Origin: Clostridia bacterium
Lineage (GTDB): Bacteria > Bacillota > Clostridia > RUG12999
NCBI GenBank assembly: GCA_017502065.1
Contig: JAFVVU010000300.1
Coordinates: 1-8,197 of the forward strand
Reading direction: 5' to 3'
DNA length: 8,197 nucleotides
Positions within the stretch are counted from its first letter, which is position 1; every line of letters starts with the position of its first letter. The notes under the pieces are model-generated. The model saw only the letters and a program-made list of their open reading frames with translations, did no database searches and was not told the DNA's origin. Below, piece after piece: positions 1-7,036 of this stretch. Position numbers and translations under genes: made by a program.

Positions 1-1761
1 GAAAACGATTCTTATCAATACGACGATACCCTCCCTGTTTCATATAGTTTTCCTTATGAGTTCCGTTTTGGACAAGGTCAGGGTGTCAGCAGTAATGAAG
101 TTGAATGGAAAGAATATATGGAGGTTCCTTCGAATTCGTCAGCAGACGATATTATTAATATTCTTGCCGATAAATATGAAATTACCTCCAGGGATGACAA
201 AATTCTTTTGCGTAAGCTTGTTGGTATAAGATATGATATGCAACGCCGTAATTTCAGCAGTGGAAACCCATTTACATTTGCACAGGATGTTTCGATAAGA
301 ATGGTTTCAAAAATCAAGGAAACACCCGATAAACTTATCGGAGTTGATGTTGCATCAACTCCGATAAGAACATACCCAATGGAAAATACAGCAGCACAGC
401 TTCTGGGACAGGTTGGTATTATATATGCCGAGGAATATGCCGAGCTTAAGGAAAAAGGATATAAAATGACGGATACACTTGGTAAAGACGGTCTTGAAAA
501 ATATCTGGAATCTTACCTTAAAGGCACTGACGGAATGCAAAATCTCGGAATAACCGTAAATGGAGAAACAATCGGCCTTGCTGATGATATCGCTCCCATT
601 CCCGGAAACAAAGCTGTTCTTACTATAGATGCCGATGTTCAGAAAACCGCAGAAGCTTCTCTTGCAGAAGCCGTTGCACTTATGAAAGAAGCCGGGGCAA
701 CTGATATTGAAGGTGCTGCAGCTGTAGCAATTCACGTAGATACAGGTGAAATTATTGCAATGGCAAACTATCCTACGTATAACCCTGCCACTTTCCGTCA
801 GAATTATTCTAAATTATCCAACGACAAAAATAAACCAATGTTTAACCGTTGTATAGGCGGAGCATATCCTCCCGGTTCAACATTCAAACCACTCACAGCA
901 ATTGCCGGATTGCAGGAAGGTCTTATTACCGGTACTGAGCTTATTAACTGTAACGGCCCATATGAAGCATATGCACCATCATACACACCGGCTTGTTGGA
1001 TTTATAACGATGCCGGCGGAAGCCATGAATATATCAATGTTGTTAAAGCCCTTGAGGTTTCATGTAATATATATTTTTATGAAACAGGTCGTCGTTTGGG
1101 AATTGATAAACTTAATCAATATGGTAAGGCGTTTGGACTTGGGGAACTTTCCGGTATTGAAATAAGTGGTGAGGCAAAAGGAATTCTTGCCGGTCCGGAA
1201 TATCGAAAAACAACAGATATATCTGATGGTATATGGTATCCCGGCGATACAATTCAGGCCGCTATCGGTCAGTCCGATAATATGTTTACTCCCCTGCAGA
1301 TGGCAAACTATATTGCCACAATTGCAAATGGTGGCACACGATACGCACCGCATCTTGTAAAAGAAATTATTAAGCATGACGGTAGTGAAACTCTTGTTTC
1401 TTTTGAACCCAAGGTTATAAATACAATAGAAATCGCACCTGAAAATTTGAAATTTGTTCAGGAAGGTATGCGCAGCGTTGTTACCGAAGGAAGTGCAAAA
1501 GTTAATTTTGCAGATGCCAAATATGAAGCTGCAGGCAAAACAGGAACTGCTCAGACAAGAAGAGATAAAACTCCACATAGCTGGTTTGTTTCTTATGCAC
1601 CATTTGATGAACCGAAGCTTGCCATTGCAGTTATTGTGGAATATGGCGGAGTTAACTCACTTGGTAAATACGTTTCAAAAGTTGCCCGAAATATGTATGA
1701 TGCATATTTCTTCAGCAGTAATGAAGAAGTTCCAATTTCTAATAATACACTAATTAATTAA
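1..1761 (+). CDS. mrdA: Penicillin-binding protein 2 (class B PBP, elongasome transpeptidase), 5' end missing
   Basis: Monofunctional D,D-transpeptidase that cross-links peptidoglycan outside the membrane; PBP2-type enzymes normally work with RodA and the Mre elongasome. The frame is open from base 1, so the start codon and N-terminal membrane anchor lie outside the window and 586 residues are visible. About the first 200 form the dimerisation (non-penicillin-binding) domain, with RTYPMENTAAQLLGQVG and GKDGLEKYL segments. The transpeptidase domain follows. Its three active-site motifs are intact: STFK with the catalytic Ser at 877-879 (in YPPGSTFKP), SCN (SxN) at 1060-1068 and KTGT starting at 1537. 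An internal ATG at 118 falls inside the dimerisation domain and is not a start. The stop is 10 bp before minC, implying one operon. The PBP2 versus PBP3/SpoVD choice rests on the min gene neighbourhood as well as sequence; class B PBP is certain, mrdA probable. Confidence 0.9.
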   Translation, partial: ENDSYQYDDTLPVSYSFPYEFRFGQGQGVSSNEVEWKEYMEVPSNSSADDIINILADKYEITSRDDKILLRKLVGIRYDMQRRNFSSGNPFTFAQDVSIRMVSKIKETPDKLIGVDVASTPIRTYPMENTAAQLLGQVGIIYAEEYAELKEKGYKMTDTLGKDGLEKYLESYLKGTDGMQNLGITVNGETIGLADDIAPIPGNKAVLTIDADVQKTAEASLAEAVALMKEAGATDIEGAAAVAIHVDTGEIIAMANYPTYNPATFRQNYSKLSNDKNKPMFNRCIGGAYPPGSTFKPLTAIAGLQEGLITGTELINCNGPYEAYAPSYTPACWIYNDAGGSHEYINVVKALEVSCNIYFYETGRRLGIDKLNQYGKAFGLGELSGIEISGEAKGILAGPEYRKTTDISDGIWYPGDTIQAAIGQSDNMFTPLQMANYIATIANGGTRYAPHLVKEIIKHDGSETLVSFEPKVINTIEIAPENLKFVQEGMRSVVTEGSAKVNFADAKYEAAGKTGTAQTRRDKTPHSWFVSYAPFDEPKLAIAVIVEYGGVNSLGKYVSKVARNMYDAYFFSSNEEVPISNNTLIN

Positions 1762-1771
1762 CCGGAGGATT

Positions 1772-2365
1772 ATGATGCAGAATATTCATCTAAAAGGCGT
1801 AAAAGACGGGGTTCGCCTTATCATAACACCTTCTGCAACTATGGGGAATGTAATTTCAGAACTTCAAAGCAAAATTGATCAATCACTTGATTTATTTAAA
1901 GCAAAAGGAGATGTTGTGCTTCATGTTGAAGCTCCTACCCTTTCTTTTGTTGATAAGCTAAAAATTCAGGATATTGTCCTAAAAAAACATCCTGAAACCG
2001 TTTTTTCATTTGAACATTCAGAAAAAATGCCGGCACCCACATCGGTTTTCCATACCGGAACGCTTCGTTCGGGACAAAATCTGCATTCGGATGCACATCT
2101 TGTTATTCTTGGCGATGTCAATCCCGGCGCTGAAATTTCCGCCGTTGGCAATGTTGTTGTTTTAGGTGCGCTCCGAGGAATTGTTCACGCAGGCACTTCA
2201 GGAGATCGTAGCGCAAGCGTATCTGCTCTTCTTTTAAATCCGACACAGATAAGAATTGCAGATATAATAACACGCGCACCTGATGAAACGTCAGAAATGT
2301 ATGGGCCGGAAATTGCATATATAAAAGATGAGCGAATTTACATTGATTCACTCGTTAAAAAATAA
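1772..2365 (+). CDS. minC: Septum site-determining protein MinC
   Basis: Inhibitor of FtsZ ring assembly. It is recruited to the membrane by MinD-ATP so that division is blocked away from mid-cell. The protein has 197 residues: a variable N-terminal FtsZ-antagonist domain (about 1-90), then the conserved C-terminal beta-helix that dimerises and binds MinD. Family landmarks in the C-domain are TGTLRSGQ (95-102), LGDVNPGAE (113-121), LRGIVHAG (134-141) and the QIRIADIITRAPDE tail. It is somewhat shorter than the roughly 220-230 residues of well-studied MinC, the difference lying in the N-domain. Two ATGs stand in tandem, at 1772 and 1775. The GGAGG at 1764-1768 is only 3 nt from the first and 6 nt from the second, so initiation at 1775 (196 aa) is slightly more likely. 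It sits between pbp2 and minD in the same direction. Confidence 0.93.
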   Translation: MMQNIHLKGVKDGVRLIITPSATMGNVISELQSKIDQSLDLFKAKGDVVLHVEAPTLSFVDKLKIQDIVLKKHPETVFSFEHSEKMPAPTSVFHTGTLRSGQNLHSDAHLVILGDVNPGAEISAVGNVVVLGALRGIVHAGTSGDRSASVSALLLNPTQIRIADIITRAPDETSEMYGPEIAYIKDERIYIDSLVKK

Positions 2366-2403
2366 TTTACAATGCTTTTTACAATAAATTATTCAGTTTT
2401 ATA

Positions 2404-2432
2404 TGGACAAGCTACTTCTAATGTGTTATAAT
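2404..2432 (+). promoter_or_regulatory. Sigma-A promoter of minD (internal to the pbp2-min block)
   Basis: TGGACA at 2404-2409 (5 of 6 matches to the -35 consensus), a 17-nt spacer, and a perfect TATAAT at 2427-2432 preceded by TGT (extended -10). The expected start is near 2439, giving a leader of about 28 nt to the minD ATG at 2468. It lies in the only sizeable gap (102 bp) of the gene cluster, so minD-minE-mgsA can be transcribed independently of pbp2-minC. No convincing terminator precedes it, so read-through from upstream is also likely. Inferred from sequence only. Confidence 0.72.
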
Positions 2433-2467
2433 GTTTTGTGGGGGATTTTTCAAATTTGGAGGTAGTA

Positions 2468-3259
2468 ATGAGTAAAGTATTTGTTGTAACATCCGGGAAA
2501 GGCGGAGTTGGAAAAACCACCACAACAGCAAACATCGGCACCGCACTTGCAATGGACGGATATAAGGTTGTCCTTCTTGATGCCGATATTGGTCTTAGAA
2601 ATTTAGACCTTATTATGGGACTCGAAAACAGAGTAGTTTATGATCTTGTTAATGTTATCGAAGGAAAATGCCGTTTAAAACAGGCACTTATCAAAGACAA
2701 GCGTCATAAAGATTTGTATATGCTCCCTGCAGCACAAACTCGTGATAAAGATGCAATTTCTGCAGAGCAAATGAAAAATTTATGCGATGAACTTCGTAAA
2801 GAATTTGACTACATACTTATTGATTGTCCTGCCGGAATTGAACAGGGATTCAAAAATGCAATAGCCGGAGCTGACGAAGCTATTGTTGTTACAACACCAG
2901 AAGTGTCTGCTGTTCGTGACGCAGACAGAATTATAGGTCTTCTTGAAGCAAACGAAATCACAGAACCTCAGCTTATCGTTAACCGTTTGAGAATTGATAT
3001 GGTTAAAAGCGGAAATATGATGAGTGTTGAAGATATTGTTGAACTTCTTGCGACTAAGCTTTTGGGTGTTGTTCCCGACGATCAGGAAATAATTATAACA
3101 TCAAACAAAGGCGAACCTGCGGCAATGAATTCAAAAAGCTCTATAGGTACGGCATATAAAAATATTGCCCTGCGAATTCAAGGTCACCAGGTACCTCTTA
3201 TGGAACTTGAAACGGACAGTTTTATTAAAAAAATAAAAAAACTGTTTTCAGGTAAGTAA
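2468..3259 (+). CDS. minD: Septum site-determining protein MinD (ATPase)
   Basis: Membrane-associated ParA/MinD-family ATPase. In its ATP form it dimerises, binds the membrane and recruits MinC; MinE stimulates hydrolysis and releases it. The 263 residues have the deviant Walker A KGGVGKTT (11-18, signature Lys11 and catalytic Lys16), the DADIGLRNLD switch I segment (Asp40), the LIDCPAGIE Walker B/switch II segment (117-125), PEVSAVRDADR (144-154) and a C-terminal amphipathic membrane-targeting helix FIKKIKKLFSGK (252-263). The start is ATG 2468, with GGAGG at 2458-2462 and a 5-nt spacer. An upstream in-frame ATG at 2438 lacks a ribosome site and falls at the predicted transcript start, so it is rejected. 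minE follows after 16 bp. Confidence 0.97.
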   Translation: MSKVFVVTSGKGGVGKTTTTANIGTALAMDGYKVVLLDADIGLRNLDLIMGLENRVVYDLVNVIEGKCRLKQALIKDKRHKDLYMLPAAQTRDKDAISAEQMKNLCDELRKEFDYILIDCPAGIEQGFKNAIAGADEAIVVTTPEVSAVRDADRIIGLLEANEITEPQLIVNRLRIDMVKSGNMMSVEDIVELLATKLLGVVPDDQEIIITSNKGEPAAMNSKSSIGTAYKNIALRIQGHQVPLMELETDSFIKKIKKLFSGK

Positions 3260-3275
3260 TACGGAGGTGCTTGAA

Positions 3276-3557
3276 TTGTTTGAAAATTTATTTACATTTT
3301 TCAAAAAACAAAAATCCGGAAATATTGCAAAAGACCGCATGCAGGTCCTTCTCGCAATTGACCGTAAACAAACCTCGGTTATCTCTGAAGAAACCATAGA
3401 TAATATTAAAGAAGAAATCATGCAGGTTATAAGTAAATACCTTGAAATTGATATATCCTGCCTTGATGTTAAAATCGAACGGCAAACCGACGAATCCGGA
3501 AGAATTGTTTCGGCTGTTGTTGCCAATATTCCTATTAATAAAACAAACAAAAAATAA
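3276..3557 (+). CDS. minE: Cell division topological specificity factor MinE, TTG start
   Basis: Small activator of the MinD ATPase that displaces MinC from MinD and drives pole-to-pole oscillation, restricting MinCD inhibition to the poles. The 93 residues contain all three expected parts: an N-terminal amphipathic membrane-binding helix MFENLFTFFKK (1-11), the anti-MinCD contact segment around NIAKDRMQVLLAIDR (16-30), and a topological specificity domain (about 32-93) with alternating helix and strands. The start is TTG at 3276, 8 nt after GGAGG (3263-3267). The in-frame GTG at 3267 overlaps this ribosome site and cannot be the start. It is co-directional with minD (16 bp gap) and mgsA (22 bp gap). 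Confidence 0.94.
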   Translation: MFENLFTFFKKQKSGNIAKDRMQVLLAIDRKQTSVISEETIDNIKEEIMQVISKYLEIDISCLDVKIERQTDESGRIVSAVVANIPINKTNKK

Positions 3558-3579
3558 TATATGAAAAGAGGATGGATTT

Positions 3580-3999
3580 ATGAACATAGCATTAATAGCA
3601 CACGACAAGAAAAAAGAACTTATGGTACAATTCTGTATTGCTTACAAAGGAATTCTTGAACAGCACAATTTATGTGCTACAGGTACCACAGGCGGTCTTA
3701 TCAGTGAAGCAACCGGTCTTAAAATCCATCGTTTCTTATCAGGTCCTCAGGGCGGTGACCAGCAAATCGGCGCAAGAATTGCATATAACGAAATTGACCT
3801 TGTGCTTTTCTTCCGCGACCCACTCACAGCTCAACCGCACGAACCGGACGTTTCTGCCCTACTTCGTCTTGCGGATGTTCATAACGTTCCGCTTGCAACA
3901 AACTCTGCAACAGCAGAAGTTTTAATACTCGGTCTTGACCGCGGTGATTTTGCATGGCGTGAAATTGTTAACCCACGTGCAAACGAAGGTGTTTCCTGA
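3580..3999 (+). CDS. mgsA: Methylglyoxal synthase
   Basis: Cytosolic lyase converting dihydroxyacetone phosphate to methylglyoxal and phosphate, a bypass of lower glycolysis used when phosphorylated sugars accumulate. The 139 residues match the family throughout. Numbered from this start, the residues equivalent to E. coli catalytic and substrate-binding positions are His8 (in IAHDKKK), Asp60 in [12 protein letters not shown], Asp80 in [15 protein letters not shown], His87 and Asp90; the offset of 11 to the E. coli numbering is constant. TGTTGGLI (34-41) is the phosphate-binding segment. The start is ATG 3580 with AAGAGG at 3566-3571 and an 8-nt spacer. It is the last gene of the pbp2-min block and is followed by an intrinsic terminator. 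No functional link with Min proteins is implied by sequence; co-transcription is. Confidence 0.96.
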   Translation: MNIALIAHDKKKELMVQFCIAYKGILEQHNLCATGTTGGLISEATGLKIHRFLSGPQGGDQQIGARIAYNEIDLVLFFRDPLTAQPHEPDVSALLRLADVHNVPLATNSATAEVLILGLDRGDFAWREIVNPRANEGVS

Positions 4000-4020
4000 T
4001 TTTAAATATTTTTAAAGATT

Positions 4021-4055
4021 AATCAAGAGAATTAATAAATTCTCTTGATTTTTTT
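4021..4055 (+). terminator. Intrinsic terminator after mgsA
   Basis: A perfect 13-bp inverted repeat, AATCAAGAGAATT (4021-4033) and AATTCTCTTGATT (4038-4050), with an AATA tetraloop and a run of seven T at 4049-4055. It lies 21 bp after the mgsA stop. The stem is AT-rich but long and perfect. Its 3' arm also contains the -35 of the next promoter. Confidence 0.85.
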
Positions 4056-4072
4056 ATATTATGTGATATAAT
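4045..4072 (+). promoter_or_regulatory. Sigma-A promoter of the hemolysin III-family gene
   Basis: TTGATT at 4045-4050 (4 of 6 to the -35 consensus), a 16-nt spacer, and a perfect TATAAT at 4067-4072 with an upstream TGA that makes an extended -10. The start is expected near 4079, about 30 nt before the GTG start codon. The -35 lies within the 3' arm of the mgsA terminator. Confidence 0.6.
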
Positions 4073-4108
4073 ATACTATATTAGATAATATTGTATGAGG
4101 TGTTTATT

Positions 4109-4750
4109 GTGAAAAAGAAAAACTTACTATATACTCTTGGCGAAGAAATTGCAAACTCAGTTACACACGGTATTGGTGCACTTCTTGCAATTGCCGCATG
4201 TGTTGTTCTTGTTGTTACTTCCGCCCTTACAGGTGATCCATATAAAATTGTAAGCTGTTCAATATATGGTGCAAGCCTGATTATAATGTTCTCGATGTCA
4301 ACTCTTTATCATGCATTAACAAACGAAAAGGCAAAGTATGTTTTCCGTATATTTGACCATACATCAATATTTATTCTTATCGCCGGAACATATACCCCCA
4401 TTGCACTCAATACACTACGCGGACCTATTGGATGGATTATTTTCAGCATAGAATGGGTCGTAACGATTGTTGGTATAGTATTGAATTCAATAAGTATTGA
4501 ACGTTTTAAAAAGTTTTCACTTATTGCTTATATAGTCGGTGGCTGGTGTATTGTTCTTGCTGCTGTCCCCTTCATTAAAACAATAGAGCCCGGCGGCATG
4601 TGGCTTATTCTTTCTGGCGGACTTGCTTATACAATAGGAATTATTTTTTATAAACTAAAATCCTTAAAGTATATGCACTCCCTTTGGCATCTGTTTGTAT
4701 TAGCCGGAGCTATTCTTCAGTATTTTTGTATTCAGCTTTATATTGTATAA
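4109..4750 (+). CDS. Hemolysin III / PAQR-family membrane protein
   Basis: Polytopic membrane protein of the HlyIII branch of the PAQR (progestin and adipoQ receptor) superfamily. These are seven-helix proteins with a conserved metal site; the bacterial role is poorly defined, and the hemolysin name is historical. With the chosen start it has 213 residues and hydrophobic segments over nearly its whole length. Family motifs are EEIANSVTHG (12-21), STLYH (64-68), RIFDHTSIFILIAGTYTP (80-97) and HSLWHLFVLAG (190-200). His68, His190 and His194 correspond to the zinc ligands of PAQR proteins. Position 204, often His in HlyIII proteins, is Gln here. The start is GTG 4109, 6 nt after GAGGTG (4097-4102); an in-frame TTG at 4091 has no ribosome site. 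It stands alone between its own promoter and a terminator. Confidence 0.92.
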   Translation: MKKKNLLYTLGEEIANSVTHGIGALLAIAACVVLVVTSALTGDPYKIVSCSIYGASLIIMFSMSTLYHALTNEKAKYVFRIFDHTSIFILIAGTYTPIALNTLRGPIGWIIFSIEWVVTIVGIVLNSISIERFKKFSLIAYIVGGWCIVLAAVPFIKTIEPGGMWLILSGGLAYTIGIIFYKLKSLKYMHSLWHLFVLAGAILQYFCIQLYIV

Positions 4751-4752
4751 GA

Positions 4753-4782
4753 AAAAGCGACTTTCTTATGAAAGTCGCTTTT
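4753..4782. terminator. Bidirectional terminator between the hemolysin III gene and the feo operon
   Basis: A perfect 13-bp inverted repeat, AAAAGCGACTTTC (4753-4765) and GAAAGTCGCTTTT (4770-4782), with a TTAT loop. The 3' side ends in T residues on the plus strand and the 5' side begins with five A (4752-4756), giving a T run on the minus strand. It sits in the 35-bp gap between two convergent stop codons (4750 and 4786) and should stop transcription from both sides. Confidence 0.88.
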
Positions 4783-4785
4783 ATT

Positions 4786-4935
4786 TTATTTATTACATCC
4801 GCAATTTTTTGAATGACATTCTTTGCTGTGCGGACAGCCTATACATTTGTTTCCGTTTTTCTTTTGTTTATATACATAAATACCCGCAAATGCAACTATT
4901 GCAATAATAATCAGAATAATTATTAAGTCTGACAT
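4786..4935 (-). CDS. FeoB-associated Cys-rich membrane protein (49 aa)
   Basis: A tiny single-pass membrane protein of the type often encoded right after feoB in Firmicutes. Its exact role is unproven; proposed roles are in Fe(II) handling, by analogy with FeoC. It has 49 residues: an N-terminal very hydrophobic helix (about 4-22, LIIILIIIAIVAFAGIYVY), a basic stretch KQKKNGNK (23-30), then a Cys-rich tail CIGCPHSKECHSKNCGC with Cys at 31, 34, 40, 45 and 47 and His at 36 and 41. The positive residues after the helix predict that the Cys tail is cytoplasmic. The start ATG is at 4935-4933, with GAGGAG at 4949-4944 and an 8-nt spacer. It begins 16 bp after the feoB stop, so it is co-transcribed with feoB, and it ends at the shared terminator. 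Confidence 0.88.
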   Translation of the reverse strand: MSDLIIILIIIAIVAFAGIYVYKQKKNGNKCIGCPHSKECHSKNCGCNK

Positions 4936-4951
4936 AATATCAACTCCTCAA

Positions 4952-6967
4952 TTATACAGCTGCCGGAGTGCTTTTTAATTCCTTTGCAGCTTTAATCTTT
5001 TTGTCAGATTTAATACAAAGAAGAACAAGGATGATTGCAAAAACCGCAACCGCAACACCACCGCCAACAGCCGCACCAATATTTAATGTTGCCGGAGCTG
5101 TAATAAGTGTACCAATTGTGTATACAAGGTACCCAACAGTATAACCAACACCAAGCTGAAGTCCTATTCCTCCCCAGAGCCATTTTGCACTCTTCATTTC
5201 AGCGTTCATAGCACCGATAGCTGCAAAACACGGAGGCGTAAAGAGGTTAAACATAAGGTATGCAAGAGCAGCAACTTTTGTAATTGCAAACACTGTTGCA
5301 ACTTCCACTCCTGCACCTTCCATAAGCGCAAGTTCTTCAGTATCAATAAGGTTTTCAAGACCAACAAAACAAACAGCAAGTGTACCAACAACGTTTTCTT
5401 TAGCAATAAACCCTGTTACAGCCGCTGCGGCAAGTTGCCACGAAAGAACGCCTACAATCGGAACAATAAGATAAGCAAACGGCCCTGCAATCGATGCCAA
5501 AATAGATACATCGGCTGTTTCTGCCGCTGTAAATTGCCATGTGAATGTTTGCATAATCTGAACCGCTGTATTACAAAGAAGAATAATTGTAGCGGCTTTT
5601 ACTATGTATGCCCATCCTCTGCCGCACATTTCTTTTACCGCTCTCCAGAGGCTTGGCCATTTATATTCAGGAAGTTCAATAATAAAGAACGATTTTTTTG
5701 CTTTATACGCTGTGATTTTGTTAATAATAAGTGCCGCAAAGAAAATTATAACAATTCCTGCCAGATACATAAGCGGACCTACCCAACTTGCATCTTTAAA
5801 GAACGCTCCTGCAAAAAGCGCTATAACCGGAAGCTTAGCTCCACACGGCATAAACGGAGCAAGCATTGCAGTTGCCCGGCGTTCACGCTCGTTTCTGATT
5901 GTACGACAAGCCATAACACCCGGAATTGCACAACCGGTTCCGATTACAAACGGTATAACCGATTTCCCCGAAAGACCAACTTTTTTGAAAATAGGATCAA
6001 GCACAACCGACACACGCGCCATATATCCGCAATCTTCAAGAAGTGCAATAAGGAAATACATTACCATTACCAGTGGCAAGAAACCGATAACTGCAATAAC
6101 ACCGCCAATGACACCATCTACAAGAAGAGCTTCAAGAAGCGGATTTGCATCAACAAAAAGTTCTCTTATCATTTCCTGACCCGTTTCAAGAATACCAACA
6201 AGCCAGTCAGCAATCCAGACACCCGGACCTGCCTGTGAAATCCAGAATACTGCCCACATAATGATAGCAAAAATCGGAATACCAAGCCATTTGTTTGTAA
6301 GAACTCCATCTATTTTATCCTGAAAATTCTTTTGATTTGTATGTACTTTTCTTGTTTCAACACTTTTAACAATTGCTTTTACAAACTCAAAGCGCTTTCT
6401 GTCAGCATCTTCAACTGCCTTTTTACTTGTAAGATCAATATCACCCTGTGCATAAGGAGTGCTTTGATATTTGCCTTTAAGTTCTATCGCCGCTTTAATA
6501 ACTTCTTTAAGTCCATCCGCAGATGTTGAAATTGTATCAACTACCGGACAACCCAGTTTTTCTGAAAGAACCGATGTGTCAATCGTTGTTTTTTTCTTTA
6601 CATTTATATCTGCTTTATTAAGCGCAACAACAACCGGAATATCAAGTTCAAGAAGCTGTGTTGTAAAAAACAAGCTACGGCTTAAATTGGTTGCATCTAC
6701 AATATTAATAATTACATCCGGATTTTCATTTTTTACATAGGAGCTTGTAATGCTTTCTTCAGATGTAAAAGGTGACATTGAATAAGCACCCGGAAGGTCA
6801 ACTGCAATAAGCTCTTCTTCCCCGTTATAAAAACTTTTTTTGATTGGATGTTCTTTCTTTTCAACGGTAACACCTGCCCAGTTTCCGACCTTTTCATTGC
6901 GACCGGTAAGAGCATTAAACATTGTTGTTTTACCGCTGTTAGGATTGCCTGTTAATGCAATTCTCAT
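4952..6967 (-). CDS. feoB: Ferrous iron transport protein B (FeoB)
   Basis: Inner-membrane Fe(II) importer with an N-terminal cytoplasmic G domain. It has 671 residues, within the family range but shorter than E. coli FeoB (about 770). The G domain shows G1 GNPNSGKT (7-14), the G2 Thr34 in WAGVTVEKKEH, G3 DLPG (57-60), G4 NKAD (117-120) and a G5-like STSADG (147-152). A GDI-like helical region spans about 180-225, followed by the membrane domain from about 228. The gate motifs are present: LEDCGYMARVS (310-320), GTGCAIPG (343-350), CRTIRNERERRATAMLAPF (354-372) and PCGAKLPV (374-381). The tail is short and Lys-rich, with no Cys cluster; the Cys cluster is instead on the separate small protein downstream. 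The start ATG is at 6967, with AAGGGGG at 6982-6976 and an 8-nt spacer. It is 103 bp after feoA. Confidence 0.97.
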   Translation of the reverse strand: MRIALTGNPNSGKTTMFNALTGRNEKVGNWAGVTVEKKEHPIKKSFYNGEEELIAVDLPGAYSMSPFTSEESITSSYVKNENPDVIINIVDATNLSRSLFFTTQLLELDIPVVVALNKADINVKKKTTIDTSVLSEKLGCPVVDTISTSADGLKEVIKAAIELKGKYQSTPYAQGDIDLTSKKAVEDADRKRFEFVKAIVKSVETRKVHTNQKNFQDKIDGVLTNKWLGIPIFAIIMWAVFWISQAGPGVWIADWLVGILETGQEMIRELFVDANPLLEALLVDGVIGGVIAVIGFLPLVMVMYFLIALLEDCGYMARVSVVLDPIFKKVGLSGKSVIPFVIGTGCAIPGVMACRTIRNERERRATAMLAPFMPCGAKLPVIALFAGAFFKDASWVGPLMYLAGIVIIFFAALIINKITAYKAKKSFFIIELPEYKWPSLWRAVKEMCGRGWAYIVKAATIILLCNTAVQIMQTFTWQFTAAETADVSILASIAGPFAYLIVPIVGVLSWQLAAAAVTGFIAKENVVGTLAVCFVGLENLIDTEELALMEGAGVEVATVFAITKVAALAYLMFNLFTPPCFAAIGAMNAEMKSAKWLWGGIGLQLGVGYTVGYLVYTIGTLITAPATLNIGAAVGGGVAVAVFAIILVLLCIKSDKKIKAAKELKSTPAAV

Positions 6968-7010
6968 GAATGTGTCCCCCTTGGTTTTATAAATAAGTTA
7001 ATTTTAAACA

Positions 7011-7029
7011 AAGTTAGTAGCGGCTAACC
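7011..7029. promoter_or_regulatory. Operator-like motif between feoA and feoB (weak)
   Basis: The 19-mer here matches the upstream repeat at 7343-7361 at 12 of 19 positions. It keeps the arms TTAGT (7014-7018) and CTAAC (7024-7028) with the same spacing, but its centre is GC-rich (AGCGG) instead of TA-rich. It lies 44 bp upstream of the feoB start. It could be a degenerate site for the adjacent DtxR-type regulator, or chance. A small overlapping inverted repeat, GCGG-CTAA-CCGC (7020-7031), offers an RNA-structure explanation instead. Confidence 0.3.
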
Positions 7030-7036
7030 GCCGTAT

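Noticed and set aside
1060..1578. Minus-strand open frame (172 codons) opposite the PBP2 transpeptidase domain
   Set aside because: Lies entirely opposite a frame with intact STFK, SxN and KTG motifs; Cys/Phe-rich low-quality translation with no recognisable domain.
2361..2393. Inverted repeat AATAATTTA / TAAATTATT after minC, as a possible terminator
   Set aside because: Stem is 9 bp of A-T pairs only, with a 15-nt loop and no proper T run directly after it; too weak to call a terminator in such AT-rich DNA.
2438..2467. ATG at 2438 as the minD start, adding 10 residues
   Set aside because: No ribosome site precedes it, it coincides with the predicted transcript start, and the MSKVFVVTSGKGG start at 2468 fits both the GGAGG and the family.
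4091..4108. TTG at 4091 as start of the hemolysin III-family gene
   Set aside because: No ribosome site precedes it, while GTG 4109 has GAGGTG at the right distance.
5435..6238. Long open frame (267 codons) on the plus strand antisense to feoB
   Set aside because: Composition is a Cys/Asn/Lys/Arg-rich mirror of FeoB membrane helices with no family motif and no ribosome site; it is a shadow of feoB, which has full motif support. The shorter plus-strand frames at 5604-6179 and 6332-6740 are the same.
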